Source: Algoriphagus aestuariicola
GTDB lineage: Bacteria > Bacteroidota > Bacteroidia > Cytophagales > Cyclobacteriaceae
NCBI RefSeq assembly: GCF_017254835.1
Contig: NZ_JAFKCW010000005.1
Span: 214,385-278,384, forward strand
DNA: 64,000 bases
Direction of reading: 5' to 3'
Part shown: positions 1 to 8,736 of the stretch, piece by piece
Numbering within the stretch: the stretch's first letter is position 1
How the letters are laid out: the number at the start of each line of letters is the position of its first letter
Program-made: the position numbers and the translations under genes
Notes under the pieces: generated by a model
Seen by the model: the letters and a program-made list of their open reading frames with translations, nothing else
What the model was told of the DNA's origin: nothing
The model's database searches: none

Positions 1-1
1 C

Positions 2-1513
2 AGCGCTCCATACAGCTATTCGTGGTCGAATGTTTCGGCCGGCGAGTACAGCATCACGGCCAAGGCGACCGACAACAAGGGGGCCGTTACCAGCTCCGAG
101 GCGGTGAAGATCACGGTAATGGCAAACGCGAGCCCAACGATTAGCCTGACCTCGCCTTCCTTAGGCGGGCAGTTCAAGGTTGGGGAGACCGTCTCCATCG
201 CGGCGGCTGCGGCGGACAGCGACGGGGCGGTTGCCAAGGTGGAGTTCTACAACGGGACCAGCCTGTTGGGTGCTGACACCAGCGCTCCATACAGCTATTC
301 CTGGACGAATGTTTCGGCCGGGGAATACAGCATCACGGCCAAGGCGACCGACAACAAGGGGGCCGTCGCCACCTCCGAGGCGGTGAAGATCACGGTAATG
401 GTAAACGCGAGCCCAACGATTAGCCTGACCTCGCCTTCCTCTGGCGGGCAGTTCAAGGTTGGGGAGACCGTCTCCATCGCGGCGGCTGCGGCGGACAGCG
501 ACGGGACGGTTGCCAAGGTGGAGTTCTACAACGGGACCAGCCTGTTGGGCACGGACACCAGCGCTCCATACAGCTATTCCTGGTCGAATGTTTCGGCCGG
601 CGAGTACAGCATCACGGCCAAGGTAACTGACAACAAGGGGGCCGTTACCAGCTCCGAGGCGGTGAAGATCACGGTAATGGCAAACGCGAACCCAACGATT
701 AGCCTGACCTCGCCTTCCACCGGCACACAGTTCAAGGTTGGGGAGACCGTCTCTATCACTGCGGCTGCGGCGGACAGCGACGGGACGGTGGCCAAGGTGG
801 AGTTCTACAACGGGACCAGCCTGTTGGGCACGGACACCAGCGCTCCATACAGCTATTCCTGGACGAATGTTTCGGCCGGGGAATACAGCATCACGGCCAA
901 GGCGACCGACAACAAAGGGGCCGTCACCACCTCCGAGGCGGTGAAGATCACGGTAATGGCAAATGCGAGCCCAACGATTAGCCTGACCTCGCCTTCCACC
1001 GGCGCACAGTTCAAGGTTGGGAAGACCGTCTCTATCACTGCGGCTGCGGCGGACAGCGACGGGGCGGTGGCCAAGGTGGAGTTCTACAACGGGACCAGCT
1101 TGTTGGGCACGGACATCAGCGCTCCATACAGCTATTCCTGGACGAATGTTTCGGCCGGGGAATACAGCATCACGGCCAAGGCGACCGACAACAAAGGGGC
1201 CGTCACCACCTCCGAGGCGGTGAAGATCGCGGTTTTGGCTAACGCAAAGCCTACGGTTAGATTGACCTCGCCTTCCTCTGGCGGGCAGTTCAAGGTTGGG
1301 GAGGCCGTCTCCATTACGGCGGCGGCTGCGGACAGTGATGGGACGGTGGCCAAGGTGGAGTTCTACAACGGGACCAGCCTGTTAGGCACGGACACCAGCG
1401 CTCCATATAGCTATAGCTGCAAGAATCTTTCCACCGGAATACATAGCATCACGGCCAAGGCGACCGACAACTATGGGGCTATTGGCACCTCAGAGTTGGT
1501 GAAAGTCGAGGTG
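2..1513 (+). repeat. Coding tandem repeat, 279-bp unit, one partial plus five full copies
   Basis: Full copies begin at 119, 398, 677, 956 and 1235, exactly 279 bp (93 codons) apart; a partial copy fills 2-118. Each encodes one bacterial Ig-like domain with the core motifs VEFYNGTSLLG and ITAKATDNKGAV. The first copies are nearly identical at DNA level. The fifth diverges at its end (CKNLSTGIHS, NYGAIGTSE). Near identity of codons, not only residues, points to recent expansion or gene conversion. More copies may lie left of the window. Confidence 0.95.
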
Positions 1514-3019
1514 GCTGAGGCAAGAGATACTTCATCCAATCAAGAAATGACTGGAGGATTGGCAGATGGATTGGTTTCATTTTATGAGATGGACACTAAT
1601 GTTTCTGGTGTTCTCGTGGATTCGCATGGCAACAACCACGGGACTAATTCGTCGATTGACCAAATCAAACGTGGTAATGGACATTCAAACAGGTATAACG
1701 GGAAGTCATCTGTTTCGAATGTACCACACAAAAGCAGTCTCAATCTTAAGACTGAATTTACCTTGATGGCTGATGTCTACCGACTCGCGCAAGGACAGGA
1801 ACACGGCAGTATGATTGTCGGTAAAACTTACTCATCCTCTCAGCCCGACACGGAAGCCTATTCCATATCAATCACCAAAGACAACAAGATCAGGATCCGG
1901 GCAAACATTGGATATAAGAAAGAATGGGTTTCTTCCAAGACAGTTCCCGAAGGAAAATGGGTTAGGGTAATTGCGACCTACAAGTCTGGAGAAGGATTTA
2001 GTTTGTATCTGGACACCACAAGTCCCGAAAAGAGCGGAAAGTTCTCGGGAACACTATACCAATCCAGCCAAGGGTTGACTATAGGGGCATCCCGTGCAGC
2101 ATACCGTAGAAGGCTCGAGGGGAGACTGGATAATGTTGCCATTTGGAACAGGAAACTTTCGACAACTGAGATCGAAAAGCTCATAACCTCCAAAGCCGCC
2201 TCTTACGCTGGTCTTATTGGCAACCAGACCTATACAGTTACGATGAGAACGGTCACTAACCAATTATCAGACGATGTTGCGGCACGTACTTCGATAGAAG
2301 CTGAGGCCGGTGAAAAATTGGTGTTCTTTGTTGAAGGGGAGCAGGAGGGAGAAATCATATTCGATTACTGGAGCGTCGATGGTGCGAAAGTTAGCGAGCA
2401 ATCGCTTTTTGAGATGAATATGCCTGAAAGGGATATTACCCTCACCCAGCACTTCAAATCTTTCGAGGCTCCAGAAATTAGGATTTTCCTACCGGAGGGG
2501 AAGACTGAAGTTGAGGCGCTCAGCACAGTTCATATAGGACTTGAAATAGAAGTGAACGATGCTCAAATCGAGAAAGTTGAACTATACAATGGAGAGACTC
2601 TAGTAGGTGAACTCGTGGATAAATTCTCTGGATTCGACTGGAAAGACATTCCTGAAGGAACCCATGAACTGGCCGCGAAAATCACAGATGCGAGCGGGAA
2701 AACCTATTTCTCCAATCCCGTCGTCCTCAAATCGGTTAGAGACTCGGCAAATGACATGAAGCAGGTGCTCTTGGATTATGTGATTGGTCCAAACCCCGCA
2801 GTAGAACATCTCAATATCATGTTTACGAACTTGGATAGGACCTACGATTTTGAAATCAACGTGGTTTCAATGAGTGGTCTAATCCAAAAGACAGCTAATG
2901 TGAGACCTGACGGATCTAAGGTGACCATTGATGTTTCCGACTTGAAAAACGGCGTTTACATTCTTCAGTTGAAAGCAAATGGCAATGCAGTGACAAGCAA
3001 AAAGTTTATTAAACAGTAA
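2..3019 (+). CDS. Large T9SS-secreted repeat protein, 5'-truncated by the window edge
   Basis: The frame is open from base 2, so the gene starts outside the window; the GTG at 104 is only an internal codon. Seen in order: one partial and five full 93-residue Ig-like repeats (to about 1513), a LamG-like jellyroll domain (about 1560-2200, ending DNVAIWNRKLS), a divergent InlB-type repeat (about 2225-2455, with FDYWSVDG and MPERDITLT), a further Ig-like domain (about 2465-2735) and a C-terminal T9SS type A sorting domain (last ~80 residues, ending in SKKFIKQ). Family knowledge: such domains send proteins through the outer membrane by the Por/T9SS system, and LamG domains often bind glycans. Inferred role: cell-surface adhesin or glycan-binding protein, perhaps with an enzymatic N-terminus as in the paralogue at 4133-6952. 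No catalytic domain is visible in the part present. Confidence 0.9.
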   Translation, partial: SAPYSYSWSNVSAGEYSITAKATDNKGAVTSSEAVKITVMANASPTISLTSPSLGGQFKVGETVSIAAAAADSDGAVAKVEFYNGTSLLGADTSAPYSYSWTNVSAGEYSITAKATDNKGAVATSEAVKITVMVNASPTISLTSPSSGGQFKVGETVSIAAAAADSDGTVAKVEFYNGTSLLGTDTSAPYSYSWSNVSAGEYSITAKVTDNKGAVTSSEAVKITVMANANPTISLTSPSTGTQFKVGETVSITAAAADSDGTVAKVEFYNGTSLLGTDTSAPYSYSWTNVSAGEYSITAKATDNKGAVTTSEAVKITVMANASPTISLTSPSTGAQFKVGKTVSITAAAADSDGAVAKVEFYNGTSLLGTDISAPYSYSWTNVSAGEYSITAKATDNKGAVTTSEAVKIAVLANAKPTVRLTSPSSGGQFKVGEAVSITAAAADSDGTVAKVEFYNGTSLLGTDTSAPYSYSCKNLSTGIHSITAKATDNYGAIGTSELVKVEVAEARDTSSNQEMTGGLADGLVSFYEMDTNVSGVLVDSHGNNHGTNSSIDQIKRGNGHSNRYNGKSSVSNVPHKSSLNLKTEFTLMADVYRLAQGQEHGSMIVGKTYSSSQPDTEAYSISITKDNKIRIRANIGYKKEWVSSKTVPEGKWVRVIATYKSGEGFSLYLDTTSPEKSGKFSGTLYQSSQGLTIGASRAAYRRRLEGRLDNVAIWNRKLSTTEIEKLITSKAASYAGLIGNQTYTVTMRTVTNQLSDDVAARTSIEAEAGEKLVFFVEGEQEGEIIFDYWSVDGAKVSEQSLFEMNMPERDITLTQHFKSFEAPEIRIFLPEGKTEVEALSTVHIGLEIEVNDAQIEKVELYNGETLVGELVDKFSGFDWKDIPEGTHELAAKITDASGKTYFSNPVVLKSVRDSANDMKQVLLDYVIGPNPAVEHLNIMFTNLDRTYDFEINVVSMSGLIQKTANVRPDGSKVTIDVSDLKNGVYILQLKANGNAVTSKKFIKQ

Positions 3020-3095
3020 ATTGTGTCGTGCCAGAAAACTAAACCGGTCAACAATGGCGGGTTCTGGATTCTCAAAACGGCTTTTTGAATAATCT

Positions 3096-3127
3096 CCGGT
3101 CTGGGGTCTATCATGATCTCAGACCGG
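3096..3127 (+). terminator. Long hairpin 77 nt after the stop codon, without a U-tract
   Basis: A 13-pair stem (CCGGTCTGGGGTC against GATCTCAGACCGG, two G-U pairs) encloses a 6-nt loop. No T-run follows. It has a clear homologue with compensatory changes at 7018-7049, at a similar distance after the paralogous gene. It may be a transcript-stabilising 3' end, an attenuated terminator or a processing site. Confidence 0.6.
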
Positions 3128-3354
3128 AACATGGTGTGAAGATGAAGTTGACATATTGAAATGGACACTTCTCACTTTGTGAAATCGAACGTGGTAAATA
3201 GGTGTCTGTCGAAATGTTGTGGCTTTAACTATGCAAAAATGGTCGGAGTAAAGATGCATTTTGGCCAAGGCTAACATCAATGATGAGTAATGTTGTCAAA
3301 GATGTGAGTCGAACAACCAACTCCCAATTATGTCGCTAGTTTTTCTTAAAATGT

Positions 3355-3393
3355 AAAAGACCTTATTGAATCTACTTTCAAAAAGGTCTTTTT
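3355..3393 (+). terminator. Rho-independent terminator
   Basis: A perfect 10-bp stem (AAAAGACCTT, 3355-3364; AAGGTCTTTT, 3383-3392) has an 18-nt loop and ends in a T-run. It lies 335 bp past the stop of the first gene, so it either ends a long 3' UTR or serves a small transcript in between. Confidence 0.7.
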
Positions 3394-3973
3394 GATTTTC
3401 GAGAACTTCAAGAAAAAGACTAGTTGGTCAAATTTTTCCCGATTCAGCGTAATGTTGTCGAACTAGTATTATAACCATCGTTCACAACAAGAATGCAGAA
3501 TATGTTGGTGTTCAGAAATCTATTCTTTCTGTCCCTCATTGTAGCTTTTGGCTACAAACTGTTTCAAAAATCGCCAGTTGTGATGAGCTTTTTTTTGGCA
3601 TGCCTGCTCAAGGTTGATCTGATGATTGGGTTCCATACGATTTTCTTGAAAAGTTTGTTCGAGAATATTCAAACTGAATTTATGCCTTCCTTGCTGGAAA
3701 GGGGGAAATTCATTTTGAATACGAAAAAATTCATTTAGAGTGCTACAAATGAGGTCCTTTAAATTGCGCATAAACTGCACAAAGATTGCCTGTGATTGAA
3801 AGTCTGCAGTGGTTAGCTTGAGTTACTCAGTCAAAATCCTTGTCATTAATTGAGCTGATTTCCATCTATGCTTTTGCCCCGTCCGGAAGTAGCCCAAGAG
3901 AAACCAACTACGTTGATTTTCCCTTTTTTATTGAAGGGATGATTAGGTGAATTAACTAAATCATTTTGCAGAT

Positions 3974-3992
3974 TTGACCATAGTTTGGTCAA
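3974..3992. promoter_or_regulatory. Inverted repeat TTGACCA-N5-TGGTCAA
   Basis: A perfect 7-bp dyad with a 5-nt spacer lies about 140 bp before the PL14-like gene, followed by TTTTAT. It may be an operator or a weak terminator. A second palindromic motif, a GTAGATCTAC-like element duplicated at 4098-4120, lies just before the start codon. Confidence 0.35.
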
Positions 3993-4132
3993 TTTTATAT
4001 GCTATAAGCCCTGTTTTTATCTATAGCGTAGAATATCGCATACCCAGAATCACCTCACCATTTAGGTGTTTATTTATTTCTCTCAACCATCAACCTAGTA
4101 GATCTAATGAGTAGATCTACGAATAATTGCTT

Positions 4133-6952
4133 ATGAAAAAAAAATACACCTTCGCACTGTTTTGGTACCTTTTGTTTACCTCATTGTATGGTATCAATTC
4201 TTTAGCAAATCCTTATTCACTACTTAAGCCCTATGCTGTAAGTAACGATTTGCTCACTGACAATTTTTCTCATTCTATGGGTAGAAAACCTAATGAAGCG
4301 GGAGAAGAACTTCGTTCCAATGAAGATGATTTTGTTATCAGAAGAAAAGTAGATTTTGAAGATCATCCCAATGGATATTACACCAACACCCAATACAAGT
4401 CAGATTGGAATAATGGAAGCTTGTATTTTCCAAACACCACCCAAATACGGACGGTAGACGGAAGTAAAGTTTTGGCAAGTTTTTTTCCAAAAGGAACTTG
4501 GGGACGAGGAGGTGGATTAAATCAGTGGCCTGAGTTCCGTGATAGTCCGGACAATATTACGGAGATCTATTGGACCTTTAGAATCAAATACCAAGGGAAT
4601 TTTGACTGGGCGCTTGGGGCCAAACTTCCTGGAGTCGGATTTGGCCTTGCGAGCAATATTGCTTCAGGAGGCGAAGGTCTTAAGGTTGGAAATCAGGGAG
4701 CATCATTGAGATTGATGCAGGTTGCGGGCGGTAAGCTCAAGATGTACGTTTATCACCATAATATGGGAAATAAATATGGGGATGATATGGGGCAAGGTAC
4801 TTTCGGACAATTGGAAAGGGGAGTATGGCAGGAGTTGACCGTCCGTGTGGTTGCAAACCAAAACGGTAAGGCCAATGGAATCATGCAGGTTTGGTTGGAT
4901 GGGGAGTTGGTGGCTTCTGCTAGGAATATTGAAATGAGAACCTCCGCTAGTCCCCAGACGATTCGTTCAATAGCGCTAAACACGTTTATGGGTGGAGACG
5001 ATTCAAGGTTTGCGCCGGATCATGATCAGTTCATGTGGATGGATGACATGCATTTTTGGCAGTATAGCAGCGAATTTTTGGCAGCAAACCCATCTGTAGC
5101 CCGTGGACTCGAACTCCATCCTGAATCCCACAAGCTGTATACTCCGATTTCAGGATCGGCTGGTTCGAATGCCAGACCTACTATCAGTATCACTTCTCCG
5201 GAATCCGAAGCACGATTTTCTGTGGGAAGCAATTTTTCTATTGCGGCAAATGCGACGGATAGGGATGGTACAATCGCCAAGGTTGAGTTTTACGATGGGA
5301 ATAATCTGTTGGGAACTGATACCAGTTCTCCCTACAGATACTATTGGTCAAATGCAAAGGCGGGTTTATACACGATCACGGCAAAGGCGATAGACAACAA
5401 AGGAGCCTCAACCACCTCTGATGAAGTTGAAATCCAGATTGGAAGCAGTGAGCAGGTGGAGAATGTGTCGTCCGATTCTGGGGTGGAAGCTGGATTTTTG
5501 GATGGTTTGGTTTCATTTTATGAAATGAATACCAACAGTTCCGGAGTTCTTCGGGATTCGCATGGCAGTAATCATGGGAATAATTCCTCGATCAGTCATA
5601 CTACTGGCTTTGACGAAAAAGGGAACCGATATAACGGTTCATCCTCTATTTCGCGTGTTCCGCACAGCAACAGTTTGAACTTGACGACAGAGCTTACTTT
5701 AATGGCTGATATCTACCGAGAGGGATCCGGTCAATATAGCGGCAGCGTGATCGTCGGGAAGACCTTTTCTTCGGGATGGCCTCAAAATCAGGCTTATTCT
5801 ATAGCTATCACCGGTGATAACAAGATCAGGATTCGAACATATAGCGGAAAAGTGAGGGATTGGGTGTCCACGCAAACTGTTCCGCTAAGAAAATGGGTTA
5901 GGGTAATCGCGACTTACAAATCAGGGGAGGGCTATACTTTGTACCTGAACACAACCAAACCTGAAAAGTCTGGAGATATTTCGGGAACTTTGTACCAATC
6001 AAGTGAAGCATTGACTATTGGGTCGGCTCAAGCCGGGTACCGCAGAAGGGTGCAAGGGGTTCTTGACAACGTGGCGATCTGGAACAGGAAGTTGTCCTCG
6101 AGCGAGATCGAAGAACTCATAACCACCAAAGCCACCTACCCCGATTTTGTAGGTGGGCAAACCTATAGAGTAGCGGTGACATCAGACACCGATCAGACAC
6201 CCGTTGATGTTAAATCACAAACTCCGATTGAAGCCCAAGCTGGCGAAAAATTATTGTTCTTTGCAGAAGAAGAAATAGAGGGAAAAGTTGAGTTTGACTA
6301 TTGGAGTCTAGATGGAGTGCAGGTCAGCGATCAAGCGGTTTTCGAACTGGATATGCCTGAAAAAAACGTCACACTCACCAAACACTTTAAGTCTTTTGGT
6401 GCACCAGAAATTAGGGTTGTGCTTCCAGAAGGAAAGTCTGAGTTTGAGGCTTTCGGCGACGTTCATATCGAACTTGAGATAGAAGAGAACGATGCGGAAA
6501 TCAAGAAAGTCGAGCTCTACGATGACGAAACCTTAGTCGGTGAACTCGGAGAGAATTCCTCTGGAATCGATTGGACCGGAATTCCTGAGGGGACTCATGA
6601 GCTAGTGGCAAAAGCCACTGACGCAAGCGGAAAAGTACATCTCTCCAGTCCGGTGGTTTTGAAAGCATTTAGAAGTCAGTCGAAAGACATACGGCAGGTA
6701 CTTTTGGACTATGTGATCGGCCCAAATCCGGCGATGGAACAGCTCAATGTTATATTCAAGAATCTGGATGGCATCTATGATTTTGAAATCAATGTGGTGT
6801 CAATGAGCGGCATAATCCAAAAATCCGTTGCGGTAAGACCTGAAGGTTCTGAAGTTATCATCGATGTTTCTGATTTGAAAACTGGTATTTACATTTTGCA
6901 ATTGAACGCAAACGGCAATGCCTTGTCAAGCAAAAAGTTTATAAAGCAGTAA
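4133..6952 (+). CDS. T9SS-secreted PL14-like polysaccharide lyase with Ig, LamG and InlB-like modules
   Basis: The start is taken at ATG 4133 rather than TTG 4127, because MKKKYTFALFWYLLF begins a good signal peptide. Seen in order (939 residues): signal peptide 1-24; a beta-jellyroll domain about 70-310 with FEDHPNGYY, KLPGVGFG and an MWMDDMHFW end, resembling polysaccharide lyase family 14 (alginate/glucuronan lyases); one Ig-like repeat about 346-440; a LamG-like domain about 455-665; a divergent InlB-type repeat; an Ig-like domain; and a C-terminal T9SS sorting domain ending SKKFIKQ. From the Ig repeat onward it is paralogous to the gene at 2-3019. Inferred role: extracellular lyase acting on a uronate-containing polysaccharide, possibly the capsule made by the next locus. 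The PL14 assignment rests on motif resemblance, and the catalytic residues were not verified. Confidence 0.85.
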   Translation: MKKKYTFALFWYLLFTSLYGINSLANPYSLLKPYAVSNDLLTDNFSHSMGRKPNEAGEELRSNEDDFVIRRKVDFEDHPNGYYTNTQYKSDWNNGSLYFPNTTQIRTVDGSKVLASFFPKGTWGRGGGLNQWPEFRDSPDNITEIYWTFRIKYQGNFDWALGAKLPGVGFGLASNIASGGEGLKVGNQGASLRLMQVAGGKLKMYVYHHNMGNKYGDDMGQGTFGQLERGVWQELTVRVVANQNGKANGIMQVWLDGELVASARNIEMRTSASPQTIRSIALNTFMGGDDSRFAPDHDQFMWMDDMHFWQYSSEFLAANPSVARGLELHPESHKLYTPISGSAGSNARPTISITSPESEARFSVGSNFSIAANATDRDGTIAKVEFYDGNNLLGTDTSSPYRYYWSNAKAGLYTITAKAIDNKGASTTSDEVEIQIGSSEQVENVSSDSGVEAGFLDGLVSFYEMNTNSSGVLRDSHGSNHGNNSSISHTTGFDEKGNRYNGSSSISRVPHSNSLNLTTELTLMADIYREGSGQYSGSVIVGKTFSSGWPQNQAYSIAITGDNKIRIRTYSGKVRDWVSTQTVPLRKWVRVIATYKSGEGYTLYLNTTKPEKSGDISGTLYQSSEALTIGSAQAGYRRRVQGVLDNVAIWNRKLSSSEIEELITTKATYPDFVGGQTYRVAVTSDTDQTPVDVKSQTPIEAQAGEKLLFFAEEEIEGKVEFDYWSLDGVQVSDQAVFELDMPEKNVTLTKHFKSFGAPEIRVVLPEGKSEFEAFGDVHIELEIEENDAEIKKVELYDDETLVGELGENSSGIDWTGIPEGTHELVAKATDASGKVHLSSPVVLKAFRSQSKDIRQVLLDYVIGPNPAMEQLNVIFKNLDGIYDFEINVVSMSGIIQKSVAVRPEGSEVIIDVSDLKTGIYILQLNANGNALSSKKFIKQ

Positions 6953-7017
6953 AGGGAAGCCTTCAGAGTCAATTTGCCTTTCTCTGAAGCATTTCAAAGA
7001 TACTTTGCAACTATTCA

Positions 7018-7049
7018 TCGGCTTGGGGTTTGTTGAGATCCCAGGCCGA
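7018..7049 (+). terminator. Covarying hairpin after the PL14-like gene
   Basis: A 14-pair stem (TCGGCTTGGGGTTT against AGATCCCAGGCCGA, with G-U pairs) has the tetraloop GTTG and begins 66 nt after the stop codon. It aligns base for base with the hairpin at 3096-3127. Pairs 1 (C-G to T-A) and 5 (T-A to C-G) change on both sides together, which supports a selected RNA structure. Confidence 0.6.
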
Positions 7050-7440
7050 TTATGTTCTAATGGAAAGTGTCGAATGGCTGTAATGAAATCCTAGGTTCGA
7101 TTGCTATGAGGATTTTCTAGAAAGATCTACAGATAGAAGAATTGGGGATAAAAGGATCGAACCCGGTCTAAAAAAAAAGACTCCCAGGGGGATAGAGGAT
7201 TTACAGCGGTTCGGTGACAAATTTCTTCAGTTTTGTACCGAAGGTGCCACATAACAATTGCCATCAATGATGGCGTCGATGATTTCTGAAAAGCACCTAA
7301 TTGGCTCTAGCCTAGGTTTGTGTAATCGGGATGTAGTCTAAAAATAGCCCAAAAAATAAGCTTTGTAAGCAAACGCTCTTTGTGGAAATGAAATCTCTAG
7401 GTATTAATGGGGATGCGTCTGTTTTGGCTCAAACAAGTTT

Positions 7441-7477
7441 AAAAAAATAGACTTTAAAGGAGTTTTGAAGTCTCCTT
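7441..7477 (-). terminator. Probable terminator of the leftward polysaccharide operon
   Basis: Read on the minus strand, AAGGAG, a 9-nt loop and CTCCTT are followed by TAAAGTCTA and a run of seven T. The stem is short (6 bp). It lies about 105 bp past the last glycosyltransferase stop. Confidence 0.4.
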
Positions 7478-7581
7478 AAGCCATCATGTGTTGAAGTAGG
7501 CTTTTACAGACTATATATACATGTTTGATTCTTTGGAAATCCCCATTGTTATGCTGGATGTTGAACCCCTTTTTAATACGA

Positions 7582-8736
7582 TCAGACCAATTCGGCTACT
7601 ATGTTGGTATATTTGCTTGAGATATGTTCTTTGCTGAATTTCAGAAATCCGTCTTTACTTTTCATGAGGTTAATAGATTTTCGATAGTTGGAGTTTTCTT
7701 CAAAAATCTTGACTATTCCTTCTTGTATTTCTTTTACTGACTTATAATGTACTTTTTCGCATACTTGTAAATCATCAAAATATCCATCAATGCCTGATTT
7801 TTTTGAATATAGGACTGGTATTCCTGAATAAAGTGCTTCGACGAAGACCAATCCGAAAGTTTCAGGAAAACTTGGCAAGATGAGGCCTAGGTATTTGCTA
7901 TACATAGCCAAAACGTCTAAATGATCTGCTTTGCCCAAAAGTCTAAATTGTGAGGGGTATTTACATTTACTAATGTAGGAATTTATTTTTCCAGCTGATT
8001 TTCCTCCTCCTACAATATCCAGTTTTAGTTGGGGATATTGCTTATGGACTGCGTCCATGGCCGCTATAGTTCGCTTTATGTTTTTTCTCTTGTAGGAATC
8101 CAAATGGAAGACTGAAACAAATCGATCTGTGTATTGTTCATCTCTTGGGGATTCCAGAATATTGTTGAACTTAATAATGTTTGGCATTACAACGCTGTTG
8201 CTAGTACAGAAGTTTTTGCCGTACATTCCTTGTATTTCTTTTTTTGTCCAAGGAGCTAGAAAAATTATTTTTTTTGCTTTTTGAAGGGTTCGTAAGAAAA
8301 CGTTCCGGTTGAATTTCAGGACTTTAATTAATTTGAGATCAGTATCGCCTCTTACAGAAATAAGATAAGGGATCGAGTGTTTTTGGGAAAGATGACTTGC
8401 AATTAGGCCTTCAAAAGTGAGCTTATGTCCATGAATTAAATTGAACTGTATCCTTTCCCTCGTGATAATTTTGTCGATTTTTTTTGCAGCCAGAAACATC
8501 CATAATCTAAGTCCTATCCCAAAAGGTAAGCCAAATACTTTTAGCGAATATCCATGCGGCTCTTCTCTGTATGAGAAGTCAGCAAAGGGGTTAGCCGTCC
8601 TGTTCAAAGAGAATACGATATTCCTAAATGTAGTTTGCGCATCTACCAAATTAGAAACAGCCTTGGTTTTTTGGTTGTTTATACTGTCTGGATAATCAAA
8701 TGAGATATGAATTAGACATTTGCTATTTCTATTCAT
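7582..8736 (-). CDS. Glycosyltransferase, family GT4 (GT-B fold)
   Basis: This 384-residue cytosolic protein most likely adds one sugar to the lipid-linked repeat unit. Seen: an N-terminal Rossmann-like half with HGHKLTFEG near residue 110, and a C-terminal half with LDIVGGG near 240 and the E-x7-E donor-site motif in PETFGLVFVEAL near 290-298, followed by SGIPV. These are the marks of GT4 retaining transferases. It is the last gene of the leftward operon; its start overlaps the end of the upstream GT2 gene by 8 bp, suggesting translational coupling. Donor and acceptor cannot be read from sequence. Confidence 0.88.
   Translation of the reverse strand: MNRNSKCLIHISFDYPDSINNQKTKAVSNLVDAQTTFRNIVFSLNRTANPFADFSYREEPHGYSLKVFGLPFGIGLRLWMFLAAKKIDKIITRERIQFNLIHGHKLTFEGLIASHLSQKHSIPYLISVRGDTDLKLIKVLKFNRNVFLRTLQKAKKIIFLAPWTKKEIQGMYGKNFCTSNSVVMPNIIKFNNILESPRDEQYTDRFVSVFHLDSYKRKNIKRTIAAMDAVHKQYPQLKLDIVGGGKSAGKINSYISKCKYPSQFRLLGKADHLDVLAMYSKYLGLILPSFPETFGLVFVEALYSGIPVLYSKKSGIDGYFDDLQVCEKVHYKSVKEIQEGIVKIFEENSNYRKSINLMKSKDGFLKFSKEHISSKYTNIVAELV

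Larger units (their letters stand above)
3020..4132. other. Long AT-rich intergenic region
   Basis: There is no convincing gene in these 1.1 kb. It holds a strong hairpin (3096-3127), a rho-independent terminator (3355-3393) and two palindromic elements near the next gene. A 37-codon frame at 3161-3274 (three Cys) and two opposed frames at 3493-3738 (+) and 3520-3780 (-) are open. I recognise no family in them and codon use gives no clear support. Confidence 0.5.
6953..7581. other. Intergenic region between convergent genes
   Basis: No gene is seen. The region holds a short hairpin at 6961-6989 (CTTCAGAG/CTCTGAAG, no T-run), the conserved long hairpin at 7018-7049 and a likely leftward terminator near 7441-7477 for the polysaccharide operon. 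Confidence 0.5.

Noticed and set aside
16-1353. Series of 73-residue minus-strand frames at 279-bp spacing
   Set aside because: They are antisense shadows of the tandem Ig repeats; their spacing follows the repeat and they encode no known family.
3493-3780. Two opposed frames of 81 (+) and 86 (-) codons
   Set aside because: They overlap fully on opposite strands; neither has a recognisable motif or ribosome-binding context. A transposase remnant on the minus strand was considered, but nothing supports it.
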